In this document: in pieces, positions 28,396 through 36,514 of the stretch
Numbering within the stretch: the first letter of the stretch is position 1
Layout of the letters: each line of letters begins with the position of its first letter
Notes under the pieces: generated by a model
Told to the model about the DNA's origin: nothing
What the model saw: only the letters and a program-made list of their open reading frames with translations
The model's database searches: none
Assembly: GCA_017848795.1 (NCBI GenBank)
Contig: JAFIHG010000018.1
Location: 43,838-107,837 of the forward strand
Reading direction: 5' to 3'
From: Candidatus Nanopelagicales bacterium
GTDB lineage: Bacteria > Actinomycetota > Actinomycetes > S36-B12 > CAIYMF01
DNA: 64,000 bases
Position numbers and translations under genes: made by a program

Positions 28396-29426
28396 GCCGC
28401 TCCCTGCGCCCGCAGCGCCTCGGCCAGCTCGTACAGCGCACCGAGATCCACCCCGTCGGGCAGCCACGGCAGGTCGTACGTCGGCCGGTCCAGCTCCATG
28501 ACGGTGGCCCGCTCGGCAGCCTCCAGCGCCACCCGCACGGCATGGTCGGACGCCTGCGCGCACAGCACGTCGACGGCGTCGTCCACGGCGACCTGCGCGA
28601 GCGCGCCCCCCGGGCCGGTCAGCCCGGCCGCGGCCAGCCCATCGGCGATCGCCGCCCGGTCCAGGCGGCCCTTCTCCGCCTTGCGCAGGTCCGTGGCGCG
28701 CAGCAGCGGCGCGCGGACCATGTTGACGAAGACGCCGCCGACCGGGAGCCCGGCGGCCTGCAGTTCCGCCACGCCGTCGCAGGTCTCCTGCACCGGCATC
28801 GGCTCGAGCAGCGTCACCAGGTGCACGGCCGTCAACGGCGAGGCGACGACCGCCATCACGTCGTCGGCCTGGTGGCGGATCGGCCCCACCTTCGCCAGCC
28901 CGGCGACCTCGCTGTTGACGTTCAGGAACTTCGCGATGCGGCCGGTCGGGGGCGCGTCCATCACGACCGCGTCGTACACCAGGCGGCCCTCGCGTCGCCG
29001 GCGCACCGCTTCCTTGGCCTTGCCGGTCAGCAGCACGTCGCGCATGCCGGGCGCGATCGTCGTGGCGAAGTCGATCGCGCCGAGCCGGCGCAGCGCGGAG
29101 CCGGCGCGGCGCAGGTTGTAGAACATCTCGAGGTAGTCCATGAGGGCCTCTTCGGCGTCCACGGCCAGCCCGAACACCTCGCCGCCGCCGGCTGCGGCCA
29201 GCCGCCGCTCCTCGTACGGCAGCGGAGCGGTGTCGAACAGCTGGGCGATGCCCTGCCGGCCCTCGACCTCGATCAGCAGCACCCGGCGACCGGCGGACGC
29301 GAGCGCGAGCGCGAGCGCACCGGCGACGACGGTCTTGCCGGTGCCGCCCTTGCCGGTGACGACGTGCAGTCGTACCCCTTCCCAGTCGGGATCCGGGCGG
29401 GCGTCGTCCGCCGAGGTCGCAGGCAC
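28392..29426 (-). CDS. ArsA/GET3-family ATPase, first of a pair
   Basis: 344 residues. KGGTGKT deviant Walker A near residue 30, VMDAPPTGR switch. It pairs with the downstream ATPase (4-nt overlap). GTG at 29426 is chosen because a TACCCT -10 (29434-29439) sits 7 nt upstream, giving a leaderless transcript. It is divergent from the DUF4177 gene. Confidence 0.87.
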   Translation of the reverse strand: MPATSADDARPDPDWEGVRLHVVTGKGGTGKTVVAGALALALASAGRRVLLIEVEGRQGIAQLFDTAPLPYEERRLAAAGGGEVFGLAVDAEEALMDYLEMFYNLRRAGSALRRLGAIDFATTIAPGMRDVLLTGKAKEAVRRRREGRLVYDAVVMDAPPTGRIAKFLNVNSEVAGLAKVGPIRHQADDVMAVVASPLTAVHLVTLLEPMPVQETCDGVAELQAAGLPVGGVFVNMVRAPLLRATDLRKAEKGRLDRAAIADGLAAAGLTGPGGALAQVAVDDAVDVLCAQASDHAVRVALEAAERATVMELDRPTYDLPWLPDGVDLGALYELAEALRAQGAA

Positions 29427-29433
29427 CCTCCCG

Positions 29434-29439
29434 AGGGTA
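29434..29439 (-). promoter_or_regulatory. -10 box of the arsA pair (leaderless)
   Basis: TACCCT on the minus strand, 7 nt before the GTG at 29426. It decides the start codon against the longer open frame. Confidence 0.5.
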
Positions 29440-29498
29440 GGCCCAACGCGGGCACCCGCGGAGCCGACCGATGCGGGCAACGCCGGAGGCCGCAGGGC

Positions 29499-29504
29499 TA
29501 GGGT
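29499..29504 (+). promoter_or_regulatory. -10 box of the DUF4177 operon (leaderless)
   Basis: TAGGGT lies 7 nt before ATG 29512. It is back to back with the arsA promoter in about 85 bp. Confidence 0.5.
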
Positions 29505-29511
29505 CGCGAGC

Positions 29512-29670
29512 ATGACCAAGTGGGAGTACGCGACGGTGCCGCTGCTGGTGCACGCGACGAAGGCGATCCTGGACAACTGGGGCAGCGACGGCTGGGAGCT
29601 GGTGCAGGTCGTGCCCGGACCCAACCCGGAGAACGTCGTCGCGTACCTCAAACGGCCGGTCGAGTCGTGA
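29512..29670 (+). CDS. DUF4177 domain-containing small protein
   Basis: 52 residues: MTKWEYATVPLLVHATKAIL then a WGSDGWELVQV motif typical of DUF4177. Soluble, no membrane segment; function unknown. It is the first gene of a translationally coupled row (DUF4177 - RidA - NUDIX - MBL) and its last codon overlaps the RidA start by GTGA. Small-protein synteny here is conserved in Streptomyces. Confidence 0.8.
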   Translation: MTKWEYATVPLLVHATKAILDNWGSDGWELVQVVPGPNPENVVAYLKRPVES

Positions 29671-30131
29671 GCGCGGTCGAGGACCGGCTCGCCGAGCTCG
29701 GCCACCGCGTCCCGGAGGTCGTCCCGCCCGTCGCCGCGTACGTCCCGGCCGTGCGCACCGGCGCGTACGTCTACACCTCCGGCCAGCTGCCGATGGTCGA
29801 CGGGTCGATGCCCGCGACCGGCAAGGTCGGCGCGGAGGTCAGCGCGGAGCAGGGCAAGGCGTGCGCCGCCGCCTCTGCCCTCAACGCGCTCGCGGCCGTC
29901 AAGTCGGTGATCGGCGACCTCGACCGGGTGGTGCGGGTCGTGAAGGTCGTCGGCTTCGTGGCGAGCGCACCGGACTTCACCGGACAGCCGGCCGTCGTCA
30001 ACGGCGCGAGCGAGCTGCTCGGGGCGGCGTTCGGCGACGCCGGTGTCCACGCCCGGTCGGCCGTCGGTGTGGCGGCGTTGCCGCTCGACGCGCCGGTCGA
30101 GGTCGAGCTCGTCGTCGAGGTGGCGCCCTGA
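29667..30131 (+). CDS. RidA family protein
   Basis: 154 residues of the YjgF/YER057c/UK114 trimeric fold, which in some members deaminates reactive enamines. VYTSGQLPM and the C-terminal VEVELVVEVAP are readable; the catalytic Arg of canonical RidA (in the R-x-x-V motif near the end) falls in a diverged HARSAVGVAALPL segment, so activity is uncertain. GTG start overlaps the DUF4177 stop. Confidence 0.85.
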   Translation: MSAVEDRLAELGHRVPEVVPPVAAYVPAVRTGAYVYTSGQLPMVDGSMPATGKVGAEVSAEQGKACAAASALNALAAVKSVIGDLDRVVRVVKVVGFVASAPDFTGQPAVVNGASELLGAAFGDAGVHARSAVGVAALPLDAPVEVELVVEVAP

Positions 30132-30178
30132 GCGCTGCACCGGCCGGGCCGGGGTTCGGCAGCCGGCTCCCGGACCGG

Positions 30179-31087
30179 ATGCACGCGCGCGCCGCGGCGC
30201 TCGTGCACGGCACGCGCGGGCGGTCGAGCGGCTGGGACCCGCCGGCCCCGCGCGATGCGGCGACCGTCTGCGTGGTGCGGGAGGGCCCGTCCGGCCCGGA
30301 GGTGTTCCTGATGCGCCGCCCGCCGACCATGGCGTTCGCGGCGCGGATGTACGTGTTCCCGGGCGGGGCGGTGGAGCCGGTGGACGCCGAGCTGCCCTTC
30401 GTGGACGGCGGCGACCTCGGTGCGCTCGCCCGGCGCGCGGCGACGTCCGCACCGCGGGCCCTGCTCGCCGCTGCGGTGCGCGAGACGTTCGAGGAGTGCG
30501 GCGTACTGCTCGCTGTCGACCGGGACGGCGCCGTCACCTCCGGCTGGGACGGTGCCGAGCGTGACCGGGCGGCGCTGGACGAGGGCCGGCTCAGCCTCGC
30601 CGACCTGCTGCGGCTGCGCGGGCTCGCCCTCGACCCGCGGCTGCTCCCGCTGGTCGGGCACTGGGTGACCCCCGAGGTGGAGGACCGGCGGTTCGACACC
30701 CGGTTCTTCCTCGCGGCACTGCCCGCGGGCCAGCAGGCGTACCGGACCGGCGCGGAGTCCGATGCGGCCGGCTGGTGGACCCCGGCCGCGGCCCTCGCGG
30801 CGCACGCCGCAGGGGAGCTGGCGATGCTGGCCCCGACGACGGCGACACTCGGGTGGTTGCAGTCCTGCCGGACCGTCCAGGAGCTGTTCGCCGCTGCCGC
30901 CAGCGTCGCGGTACGGCCGCTCATGCCGGCGCCGCGCTCCGCCGGTACGGACGGGGTGCGGTGGGTGATGACCGACGCCCGTACCGGTGAGGAGCTCAGC
31001 GCCGCCGACACGTCGGTCACGGCGGTCGGGGGACTTGGCCTCGGCGCGGACGGCCCACGTGCCAGCGAGGTGGAGGGAGCCCGGTGA
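30179..31087 (+). CDS. NUDIX hydrolase (Nudt7/19-like)
   Basis: 302 residues from ATG 30179. Nudix box: GGAVEP then an insertion, followed by AAVRETFEECGVLL, the RExxEE core with an extended spacer like Nudt19-type hydrolases of CoA or nucleotide diphosphates. No strong ribosome-binding site is seen; the frame also reaches a CTG at 30128 that overlaps the RidA stop (CTGA), which could be the true start by coupling. Its 3' end overlaps the MBL gene (GTGA). Confidence 0.82.
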   Translation: MHARAAALVHGTRGRSSGWDPPAPRDAATVCVVREGPSGPEVFLMRRPPTMAFAARMYVFPGGAVEPVDAELPFVDGGDLGALARRAATSAPRALLAAAVRETFEECGVLLAVDRDGAVTSGWDGAERDRAALDEGRLSLADLLRLRGLALDPRLLPLVGHWVTPEVEDRRFDTRFFLAALPAGQQAYRTGAESDAAGWWTPAAALAAHAAGELAMLAPTTATLGWLQSCRTVQELFAAAASVAVRPLMPAPRSAGTDGVRWVMTDARTGEELSAADTSVTAVGGLGLGADGPRASEVEGAR

Positions 31088-31905
31088 GCGGCGACGGGGC
31101 ATGGACGGGCGGCGCCGTCGGTGAGAGCGCGTACTGCGTCCTGGCGCCCAACGCCGGTCCGATGACGCTGGACGGCACCAACACCTGGCTGCTGTCGGCT
31201 CCCGGCTCCGAGCAGGTCGTCGTGGTCGATCCCGGTCCCGATGACGAGGCCCATCTCGAGCGCGTGGTCCGGGTCGCGGCCGAACGGGCGGGGCGGGTCG
31301 GGCTGGTGGTGCTGACCCATCAACATCTCGACCACAGTGCGGGTGCGCCGGGACTCGCGGCCCGTACCGGCGCGCCGGTACGTGCGCTCGACCCGCGTCG
31401 TCGCCTCGGCGAAGAGGGGCTCACCCCGGGCGAGGTCGTCGCCGCCGCCGGGGTGGAGCTGGAGGTCGTCGGTACGCCCGGCCACACGCCGGACTCGCTG
31501 TCGTTCCTGCTGCGCGCACCGGACGAACCCGCGCGGGTCCTGACCGGTGACACGGTCCTCGGGCGCGGCTCGACCGTGATCATGTACCCCGAGGGCAGCG
31601 TCGGGGACTACCTCGACTCGCTGCAGCGGCTGCTCGACCTCGCCGAAGCCGGCGACGACGCGGTGACGACGGTGCTACCGGGACACGGGCCCGTACTCGA
31701 CGACCCGGTGAGCGCGCTGGAGTGGTACGTCCGCCACCGTCACCAGCGCCTCGACCAGGTGCGAGCGGCGCTCGCGGCCGGAGCCCGTACCGCGACCGAG
31801 GTCGTCGCCCGCGTCTATACCGATGTCGATCCGGCGGTGTTGCCGGCGGCGGAGCACTCGGTACGCGCCCAGCTCGCCTACCTCGACGCGCTCCCCGACC
31901 CCTGA
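31084..31905 (+). CDS. MBL-fold metallo-hydrolase (LACTB2-like)
   Basis: 273 residues. Metallo-beta-lactamase fold: THQHLDHS (HxHxDH), TPGHTPDS, GDTVLG and LPGHGP. The C-terminal winged-helix-like extension resembles LACTB2-type proteins, some of which are RNA endonucleases. Translationally coupled to the NUDIX gene. Substrate not determinable from sequence. Confidence 0.87.
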   Translation: MSGDGAWTGGAVGESAYCVLAPNAGPMTLDGTNTWLLSAPGSEQVVVVDPGPDDEAHLERVVRVAAERAGRVGLVVLTHQHLDHSAGAPGLAARTGAPVRALDPRRRLGEEGLTPGEVVAAAGVELEVVGTPGHTPDSLSFLLRAPDEPARVLTGDTVLGRGSTVIMYPEGSVGDYLDSLQRLLDLAEAGDDAVTTVLPGHGPVLDDPVSALEWYVRHRHQRLDQVRAALAAGARTATEVVARVYTDVDPAVLPAAEHSVRAQLAYLDALPDP

Positions 31906-31939
31906 CCGATCCCGCACCCCGCCAGCCGCACCCAGCCGA

Positions 31940-32019
31940 CGGTCGAGCGTGGTCGAGACCAAGATCGCCGACGTGGTCTCGACCACGCTCGACCACCGAA
32001 TACTCGCCCGGTCTTTCAG
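31940..32019 (-). repeat. dispersed palindromic element, copy A
   Basis: Core 21-bp arms (31941-31961 / 31974-31994; GGTCGAGCGTGGTCGAGACC) are perfectly complementary around a 12-nt spacer. Together with the flank to 32019 it aligns, in opposite orientation, with 63150-63231 over about 80 nt. It may also act as terminator of the MBL operon. Confidence 0.75.
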
Positions 32020-32021
32020 GC

Positions 32022-32325
32022 GCAGGCGGGGTGCGAGCGCAGCGAGTCCCCTCCGAGCGGGTGTGTCGAGGTGGGTCGGGTCGCTCCTGGGTCGTGTTGG
32101 TCGGGTGGTGTGCCCGGCGCGTGCGCCTGCCGAGCGGTAGCGAGGTGTCGCGGGGCGTAGGCGGGGTGCGAGCGCAGCGAGTGCCCCTCCCAACGAGTGG
32201 GTCGGGTCGCTCCTGGGTCGTGTTGGTCGGGTGGTGTGCCCGGCGCGTGCGCCTGCCGAGCGGTAGCGAGGTGTCGCGGGGCGCAGGCGGGGTGCGAGCG
32301 CAGCGAGTGCCCCTCCGAGCACCGC
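32022..32325. repeat. long tandem repeat (units of about 126-135 bp, 2.3 copies)
   Basis: Blocks starting at 32022, 32157 and 32283 share AGGCGGGGTGCGAGCGCAGC and a following CTCCTGGGTCGTGTTGGTCG segment almost unchanged. With the palindrome before it, this fills the 444-nt gap 31906-32349 between the MBL and crp 3' ends; I see no gene in it. Confidence 0.8.
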
Positions 32326-32349
32326 GACGGGGCGCACTTGCGCCGAAAA

Positions 32350-33024
32350 TCACCGCGCGCGGCGGCGCAGCCGCTCGATGTCGAGCAGGATGACCGAGCG
32401 GGACTCGAGGCTGAGCCAGCCGCGCTGGGCGAAGTCGGCGAGCGCCTTGTTGACCGTCTCGCGGGACGCGCCGACCAGCTGCGCGAGCTCCTCCTGGGTC
32501 ATGTCGTGCGCGACGAGCAGCCCTTGCGGGTGGGGCCGGCCGAAACGCTCGCCGAGGTCGAGCAGCGCCTTGGCGACCCTGCCGGGCACGTCGGAGAAGA
32601 CGAGGTCGGCGAGCGCGTCGTTGGTACGCCGCAGCCGCTGGGCGAGGGCCTGCAGCAGTGCCTCGGCGACCTCCGGGCGGCCGGTCAGCCAGGGGCGCAG
32701 GCCGCCGTGGCCGAGCCCGAGCACGGTGGCGTCGGTCAGCGCGGTCGCGGTCGAGGTGCGCTTGCCGGGGTCGAACAGCGAGAGTTCGCCGAACATCTCG
32801 CCTTCCCCCATGATCGCGATCAGCGACTCGCGGCCGTCGGTCGAGGTGTGCCCGAGCTTGATCTTCCCCTCGGTCACCACATAGAGCCGGTCACCGGGCT
32901 CGCCCTCGGCGAACAGCACGTCCCCGCGCAACAGCCGCCGCTGCTCCATGGACGCCTTCAGGGCGCCGGCTGCCTCCTCGTCCAACGCGGCGAACAGCGG
33001 CGCACGCATGAACACGTCCTCCAC
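32350..33024 (-). CDS. crp: cAMP receptor protein-type regulator (Crp/Fnr family)
   Basis: 224 residues. N-terminal cyclic nucleotide-binding domain with [17 protein letters not shown] (phosphate-binding cassette), dimerisation helix, then a helix-turn-helix containing [15 protein letters not shown]. Near-identical motifs occur in the global regulators Crp of Streptomyces and Rv3676 of M. tuberculosis (from memory). GTG at 33024 has an excellent GAGGAGGAG upstream. Divergent from nth, the usual actinobacterial arrangement. Confidence 0.95.
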   Translation of the reverse strand: MEDVFMRAPLFAALDEEAAGALKASMEQRRLLRGDVLFAEGEPGDRLYVVTEGKIKLGHTSTDGRESLIAIMGEGEMFGELSLFDPGKRTSTATALTDATVLGLGHGGLRPWLTGRPEVAEALLQALAQRLRRTNDALADLVFSDVPGRVAKALLDLGERFGRPHPQGLLVAHDMTQEELAQLVGASRETVNKALADFAQRGWLSLESRSVILLDIERLRRRAR

Positions 33025-33154
33025 GGACTCCTCCTCGGTCGCTCGGTCGGACGGCTGCGGCCAGCCGAGCCATTGTGACGTACGTCGCCCTCCCGGGCCG
33101 CCCGGGTCCGCGCACCGGCCTACTGGTGCGGGCGGGACCGTCGCCACCCGCAAC

Positions 33155-33160
33155 TACCCT
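33155..33160 (+). promoter_or_regulatory. -10 box of the nth operon (leaderless)
   Basis: TACCCT 7 nt before GTG 33168, without a ribosome-binding site. Confidence 0.45.
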
Positions 33161-33167
33161 GAGCCGT

Positions 33168-33977
33168 GTGAACGCCCCCACCTCGTCGTCGCGCGGCGCT
33201 GCGACCGGCCGGCGTGCAACCGCCGCTCGGACCGCCGCGGTCGCCGCCGCGGACGGCCCGCCCGGCACGGCCAGCGGGGAGACCCGTACCGCGCTGGTGC
33301 GCCGGGCCCGGCGGATCGACCGGATCCTCGCCGAGGCCTATCCCGACGCGCGCTGCGAGCTGGACTTCACGAGCCCGCTGGAGCTCGCGGTCGCGACGAT
33401 CCTGTCGGCGCAGTGCACCGACGTGCGGGTCAACCAGGTCACCCCGGGGCTGTTCGCGCGTTACCCGGACGCTGCCGCGTACGCCGCCGCCGACCGCGCC
33501 GGGCTCGAGGAGCAGATCCGCCCGACCGGGTTCTTCCGGAACAAGGCGGCGTCGCTCATCGGTCTCGGCCAGGCGCTCTGCGAGCACCACGGCGGACAGG
33601 TGCCCGCCCGGCTCGAGGACCTCGTACGCCTGCCCGGGATCGGCCGCAAGACCGCCAACGTGATCCTGGGCAACGCGTTCGACGTTCCGGGCATCACCGT
33701 CGACACCCATGTCGGGCGCCTCGCGCGCCGCCTCGGGTGGACCGTCGAGACGGACCCGGTGAAGGTCGAGGCGGAACTGGCCGGGCTGTTCCCGCGTCGG
33801 GACTGGACGATGCTGAGCCACCGCTTGATCTTCCACGGGCGCCGGTGCTGCCACTCCCGCAAGCCGGCGTGCGGCGCCTGCCCGGTGGCGCGGCTCTGCC
33901 CGTCGTACGGGCTCGGGCCCACCGACCCGGAGCTGGCGGCCCGGCTGGTCACGACCGGTCCCGGCGGCGCGGAGTGA
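33168..33977 (+). CDS. nth: endonuclease III
   Basis: 269 residues with an about 45-residue low-complexity N-terminus. DNA glycosylase/AP lyase for oxidised pyrimidines. Helix-hairpin-helix [13 protein letters not shown] with the catalytic Lys, catalytic Asp in ITVDTHVGR, and the C-terminal [4Fe-4S] cysteines C-x6-C-x2-C-x5-C ([17 protein letters not shown]). The GTG start is supported by the leaderless promoter. The stop overlaps the TlpA gene by GTGA. Confidence 0.95.
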   Translation: MNAPTSSSRGAATGRRATAARTAAVAAADGPPGTASGETRTALVRRARRIDRILAEAYPDARCELDFTSPLELAVATILSAQCTDVRVNQVTPGLFARYPDAAAYAAADRAGLEEQIRPTGFFRNKAASLIGLGQALCEHHGGQVPARLEDLVRLPGIGRKTANVILGNAFDVPGITVDTHVGRLARRLGWTVETDPVKVEAELAGLFPRRDWTMLSHRLIFHGRRCCHSRKPACGACPVARLCPSYGLGPTDPELAARLVTTGPGGAE

Positions 33978-34627
33978 CCCGTGCGCTGGCGACGGCGGCC
34001 GCGCTCGCGGCGTGCGCCGCGCTCGTCCTCGGCGGGTGCGCGCCGCAGGACGGCGACCACGCCGCAGGAGAACGGGTCGCCGCCGCCACCTCCGGCGCGG
34101 CGCCGGACGCGGGCGACCCCGGGCCGGCCAGCACGGGTGCGGTCAAGGCTGCCGGCCTCGATCCCTGCCCGCGCACGGATGGCGACACGGCTGCACGCGA
34201 GGACGGGCTGCCGGACATCGAGCTGCCCTGCCTCGGCGCCGGTCCGCCGGTGCGCCTCGCGGCGCTGCGCGGCACCCCGCTCGTCGTCAACGTCTGGGCC
34301 TCGTGGTGCCAGCCGTGCCGCAACGAGCTGCCGGTGCTCGCCGCGGTGGCCGCGACGGCGAAGGACCGGGTGCAGTTCCTCGGGATCGACGTGCAGGACA
34401 CCGTCCCGGACGACGCGTTGGGGCTGCTGGCCGCCTCGGGCGTCCGCTTTCCCTCGGTCGTCGACTACGACAAGGCCAGCCAGCCGGGGCTGCGGTGGGT
34501 CGGACCGCCGATGACGGTCCTGGTACGGGCCGACGGGTCGATCGCGTACCGCCACGCCGGCGAGCTCACCTCCGTCGCCCAGTTGCGTGACCTGCTCCAC
34601 GATCACCTGGGACTGGACCTAGCGTGA
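33974..34627 (+). CDS. TlpA-family thioredoxin-like lipoprotein
   Basis: 217 residues. Signal peptide with lipobox ALVLGGC (Cys about 22), then a Gly/Ala linker and a thioredoxin/AhpC-TSA domain with the redox motif WCQPC. Probably an extracytoplasmic disulfide reductase or cytochrome-maturation helper. Translationally coupled on both sides (GTGA overlaps with nth and with the NUDIX gene). Confidence 0.88.
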   Translation: MTRALATAAALAACAALVLGGCAPQDGDHAAGERVAAATSGAAPDAGDPGPASTGAVKAAGLDPCPRTDGDTAAREDGLPDIELPCLGAGPPVRLAALRGTPLVVNVWASWCQPCRNELPVLAAVAATAKDRVQFLGIDVQDTVPDDALGLLAASGVRFPSVVDYDKASQPGLRWVGPPMTVLVRADGSIAYRHAGELTSVAQLRDLLHDHLGLDLA

Positions 34628-35313
34628 GCATTGCCATGCCCGCGCTTTCCCGAGTCGACCTGCCCGGTTGGCTCTCCCCGCTCCTGCGGGTCGCCGACTC
34701 GGTGACGGCGCGCGACCTGACCCGGTTCCCGGTGCCGCCCGGCACCGGGCGCCCTTCCGCGGTCCTGGTGCTGCTCGGAGGGGACCGGGCGCCGGGCGCC
34801 ACCGGTGCCGGCAACCCCGCCGAGGTGCTGCTCATCCAGCGCGCCGCCTCGCTCGCCAGCCACCCCGGGCAGCCCGCCTTCCCCGGCGGCGCCACCGACC
34901 CCGGCGACGGCGGTCCGGTCGGGACCGCGCTGCGCGAGACGGTGGAGGAGACCGGTCTGGACCCGGCCGGGGTGCAGCCCTTCGCCCTGCTTCCCGAGCT
35001 CTACCTGCCGGTGAGCGGCTTCGTCGTGACGCCCGTGCTGGGCTGGTGGCGTACGCCCTCACCGGTACGCGTGGTCGACCCGGCGGAGGTCAGCTCGGTG
35101 CACCGGGTGCGACTCGATGCGCTGCTCGACCCCGCCAACCGCGTGCAGGTGCGCCATCCCTCCGGCACCTCCGGTCCGGGCTTTCGGGTCGACGGGCTGC
35201 TGGTGTGGGGGTTCACCGCCGGCGTGCTGGCGCGGCTGCTCACGCTCGCCGGCTGGGAACAGCCGTGGGACAGCTCGCGCCTGGTCGACCTGCCGCGGGT
35301 GGGTGCCGCGTGA
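34624..35313 (+). CDS. NUDIX hydrolase, CoA pyrophosphatase-like
   Basis: 229 residues. Nudix box GGATDPGDGG ... ALRETVEETGLDP preceded by HPGQPAFPGG, the signature of CoA diphosphatases (NudL/PCD1 type), which cleave CoA to 4'-phosphopantetheine and 3',5'-ADP. It sits in the nth - tlpA - nudix - marP operon with 4-nt overlaps on both sides. Confidence 0.88.
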   Translation: MSIAMPALSRVDLPGWLSPLLRVADSVTARDLTRFPVPPGTGRPSAVLVLLGGDRAPGATGAGNPAEVLLIQRAASLASHPGQPAFPGGATDPGDGGPVGTALRETVEETGLDPAGVQPFALLPELYLPVSGFVVTPVLGWWRTPSPVRVVDPAEVSSVHRVRLDALLDPANRVQVRHPSGTSGPGFRVDGLLVWGFTAGVLARLLTLAGWEQPWDSSRLVDLPRVGAA

Positions 35314-36512
35314 GCGGCTCGCTGAACGGCGTCGACCTCGTGCTGCTGGCGAGCGCGGTGCCGCTCGCCTGGGTCGGCTGGCGTCACGGGCTGGTCAGCG
35401 GGGTGCTCTCGTTCATCGGGTTCGCCGCCGGCGGGATCCTCGGCGTGCTGGTGACGCCGCACGTGCTGTCCTGGCTCGGCCTCACCGGCCTGGTCGGGCT
35501 GGTCGTCGCGATCGTCGTCACCCTGCTGCTGGCGGGGGTGGGCAACGCGCTGCTCGTCACCATCGGCCGGGTGGTGCGGGGCCGGATCGTGTGGCGGCCG
35601 GTACGCCTCATCGACAGCGTCGGCGGCGCGCTGTTCGCCCTGTTGTCGTTCGCCGTCGCCGCCTGGCTCGTCGCGAGCGCCCTGGTCGTGCTGCCGGACG
35701 TCGGCCTGGTCCGCCAGGTGCGCGGGTCGACGGTGCTGGGCGCGATCGACGGGACCGTGCCCGAGCAGGCGCGGACGTGGGTGTCCGACCTCGGGCACCT
35801 GCTGGACGGCAGCGGCTTCCCGCGGGTGTTCGCCGGGATCGGTGCCGAACCGATCGTCCCGGTGGCCGAGCCCGACCCGGCGGTGCTGCAGATCCCGGCG
35901 GTGCGCAAGGCCGCCGGCTCGCTGGTCCGGGTGGAGGGCATCGCGCCGGCGTGCGGTACGCGCGTCGACGGTTCGGGCTTCGTCTACGGCCCCGGTCGCG
36001 TGATGACCAACGCGCACGTCGTCGCCGGGACCGACCGCCTGACCGTGTCCGTGCGCGGTACGGGCGAGGAGCTGCACGCCCAGGTGGTGCTGCTCGACCC
36101 GGACCTGGACATCGCGGTGCTGGCCGTCCCCGAACTGCGCGCGCCGGCGCTGCGGTTCGCCGGACCGGTGCGCAGCGGGACGTCCGCCGTCGTCGCCGGT
36201 TTCCCCGGCGGCGGGCCGCTCTCAGCGGTGCCGGCCCGCGTCCGGGCGATGCTCGTCGCCCAGGGCAAGGACATCTACGGCCGCGGCGACGTGAGCCGGG
36301 AGGTCTACTCGCTGCGCGCCGAGGTCCGGCCCGGCAACTCCGGCGGGCCGCTGCTCGGCGCGGACGGCCAGGTGCTCGGGATGGTCTTCGCAGCGGGCGT
36401 CGACGACCCCGACACCGGCTACGCGCTGACGGCCCGGCAGGTCGCCGACGCGGCCCGCGAGGGCCTCACCGCGCAGCGCGCCCTGCTGACCGGGTCCTGC
36501 CGCACCCGCTGA
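35310..36512 (+). CDS. marP: MarP-family membrane serine protease
   Basis: 400 residues. Four N-terminal membrane helices (about 5-22, 32-50, 58-80, 104-128; colicin V-production-like domain) precede a trypsin-fold protease with His in TNAHVV, Asp in DLDIAV and Ser in GNSGGP. Cysteines near ACGTRV and SCRTR can form the disulfide known in the MarP family. Mycobacterial MarP supports acid and oxidative stress survival via cell-wall hydrolase processing. GTG overlaps the NUDIX stop. Confidence 0.93.
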   Translation: MSGSLNGVDLVLLASAVPLAWVGWRHGLVSGVLSFIGFAAGGILGVLVTPHVLSWLGLTGLVGLVVAIVVTLLLAGVGNALLVTIGRVVRGRIVWRPVRLIDSVGGALFALLSFAVAAWLVASALVVLPDVGLVRQVRGSTVLGAIDGTVPEQARTWVSDLGHLLDGSGFPRVFAGIGAEPIVPVAEPDPAVLQIPAVRKAAGSLVRVEGIAPACGTRVDGSGFVYGPGRVMTNAHVVAGTDRLTVSVRGTGEELHAQVVLLDPDLDIAVLAVPELRAPALRFAGPVRSGTSAVVAGFPGGGPLSAVPARVRAMLVAQGKDIYGRGDVSREVYSLRAEVRPGNSGGPLLGADGQVLGMVFAAGVDDPDTGYALTARQVADAAREGLTAQRALLTGSCRTR

Positions 36513-36514
36513 GG

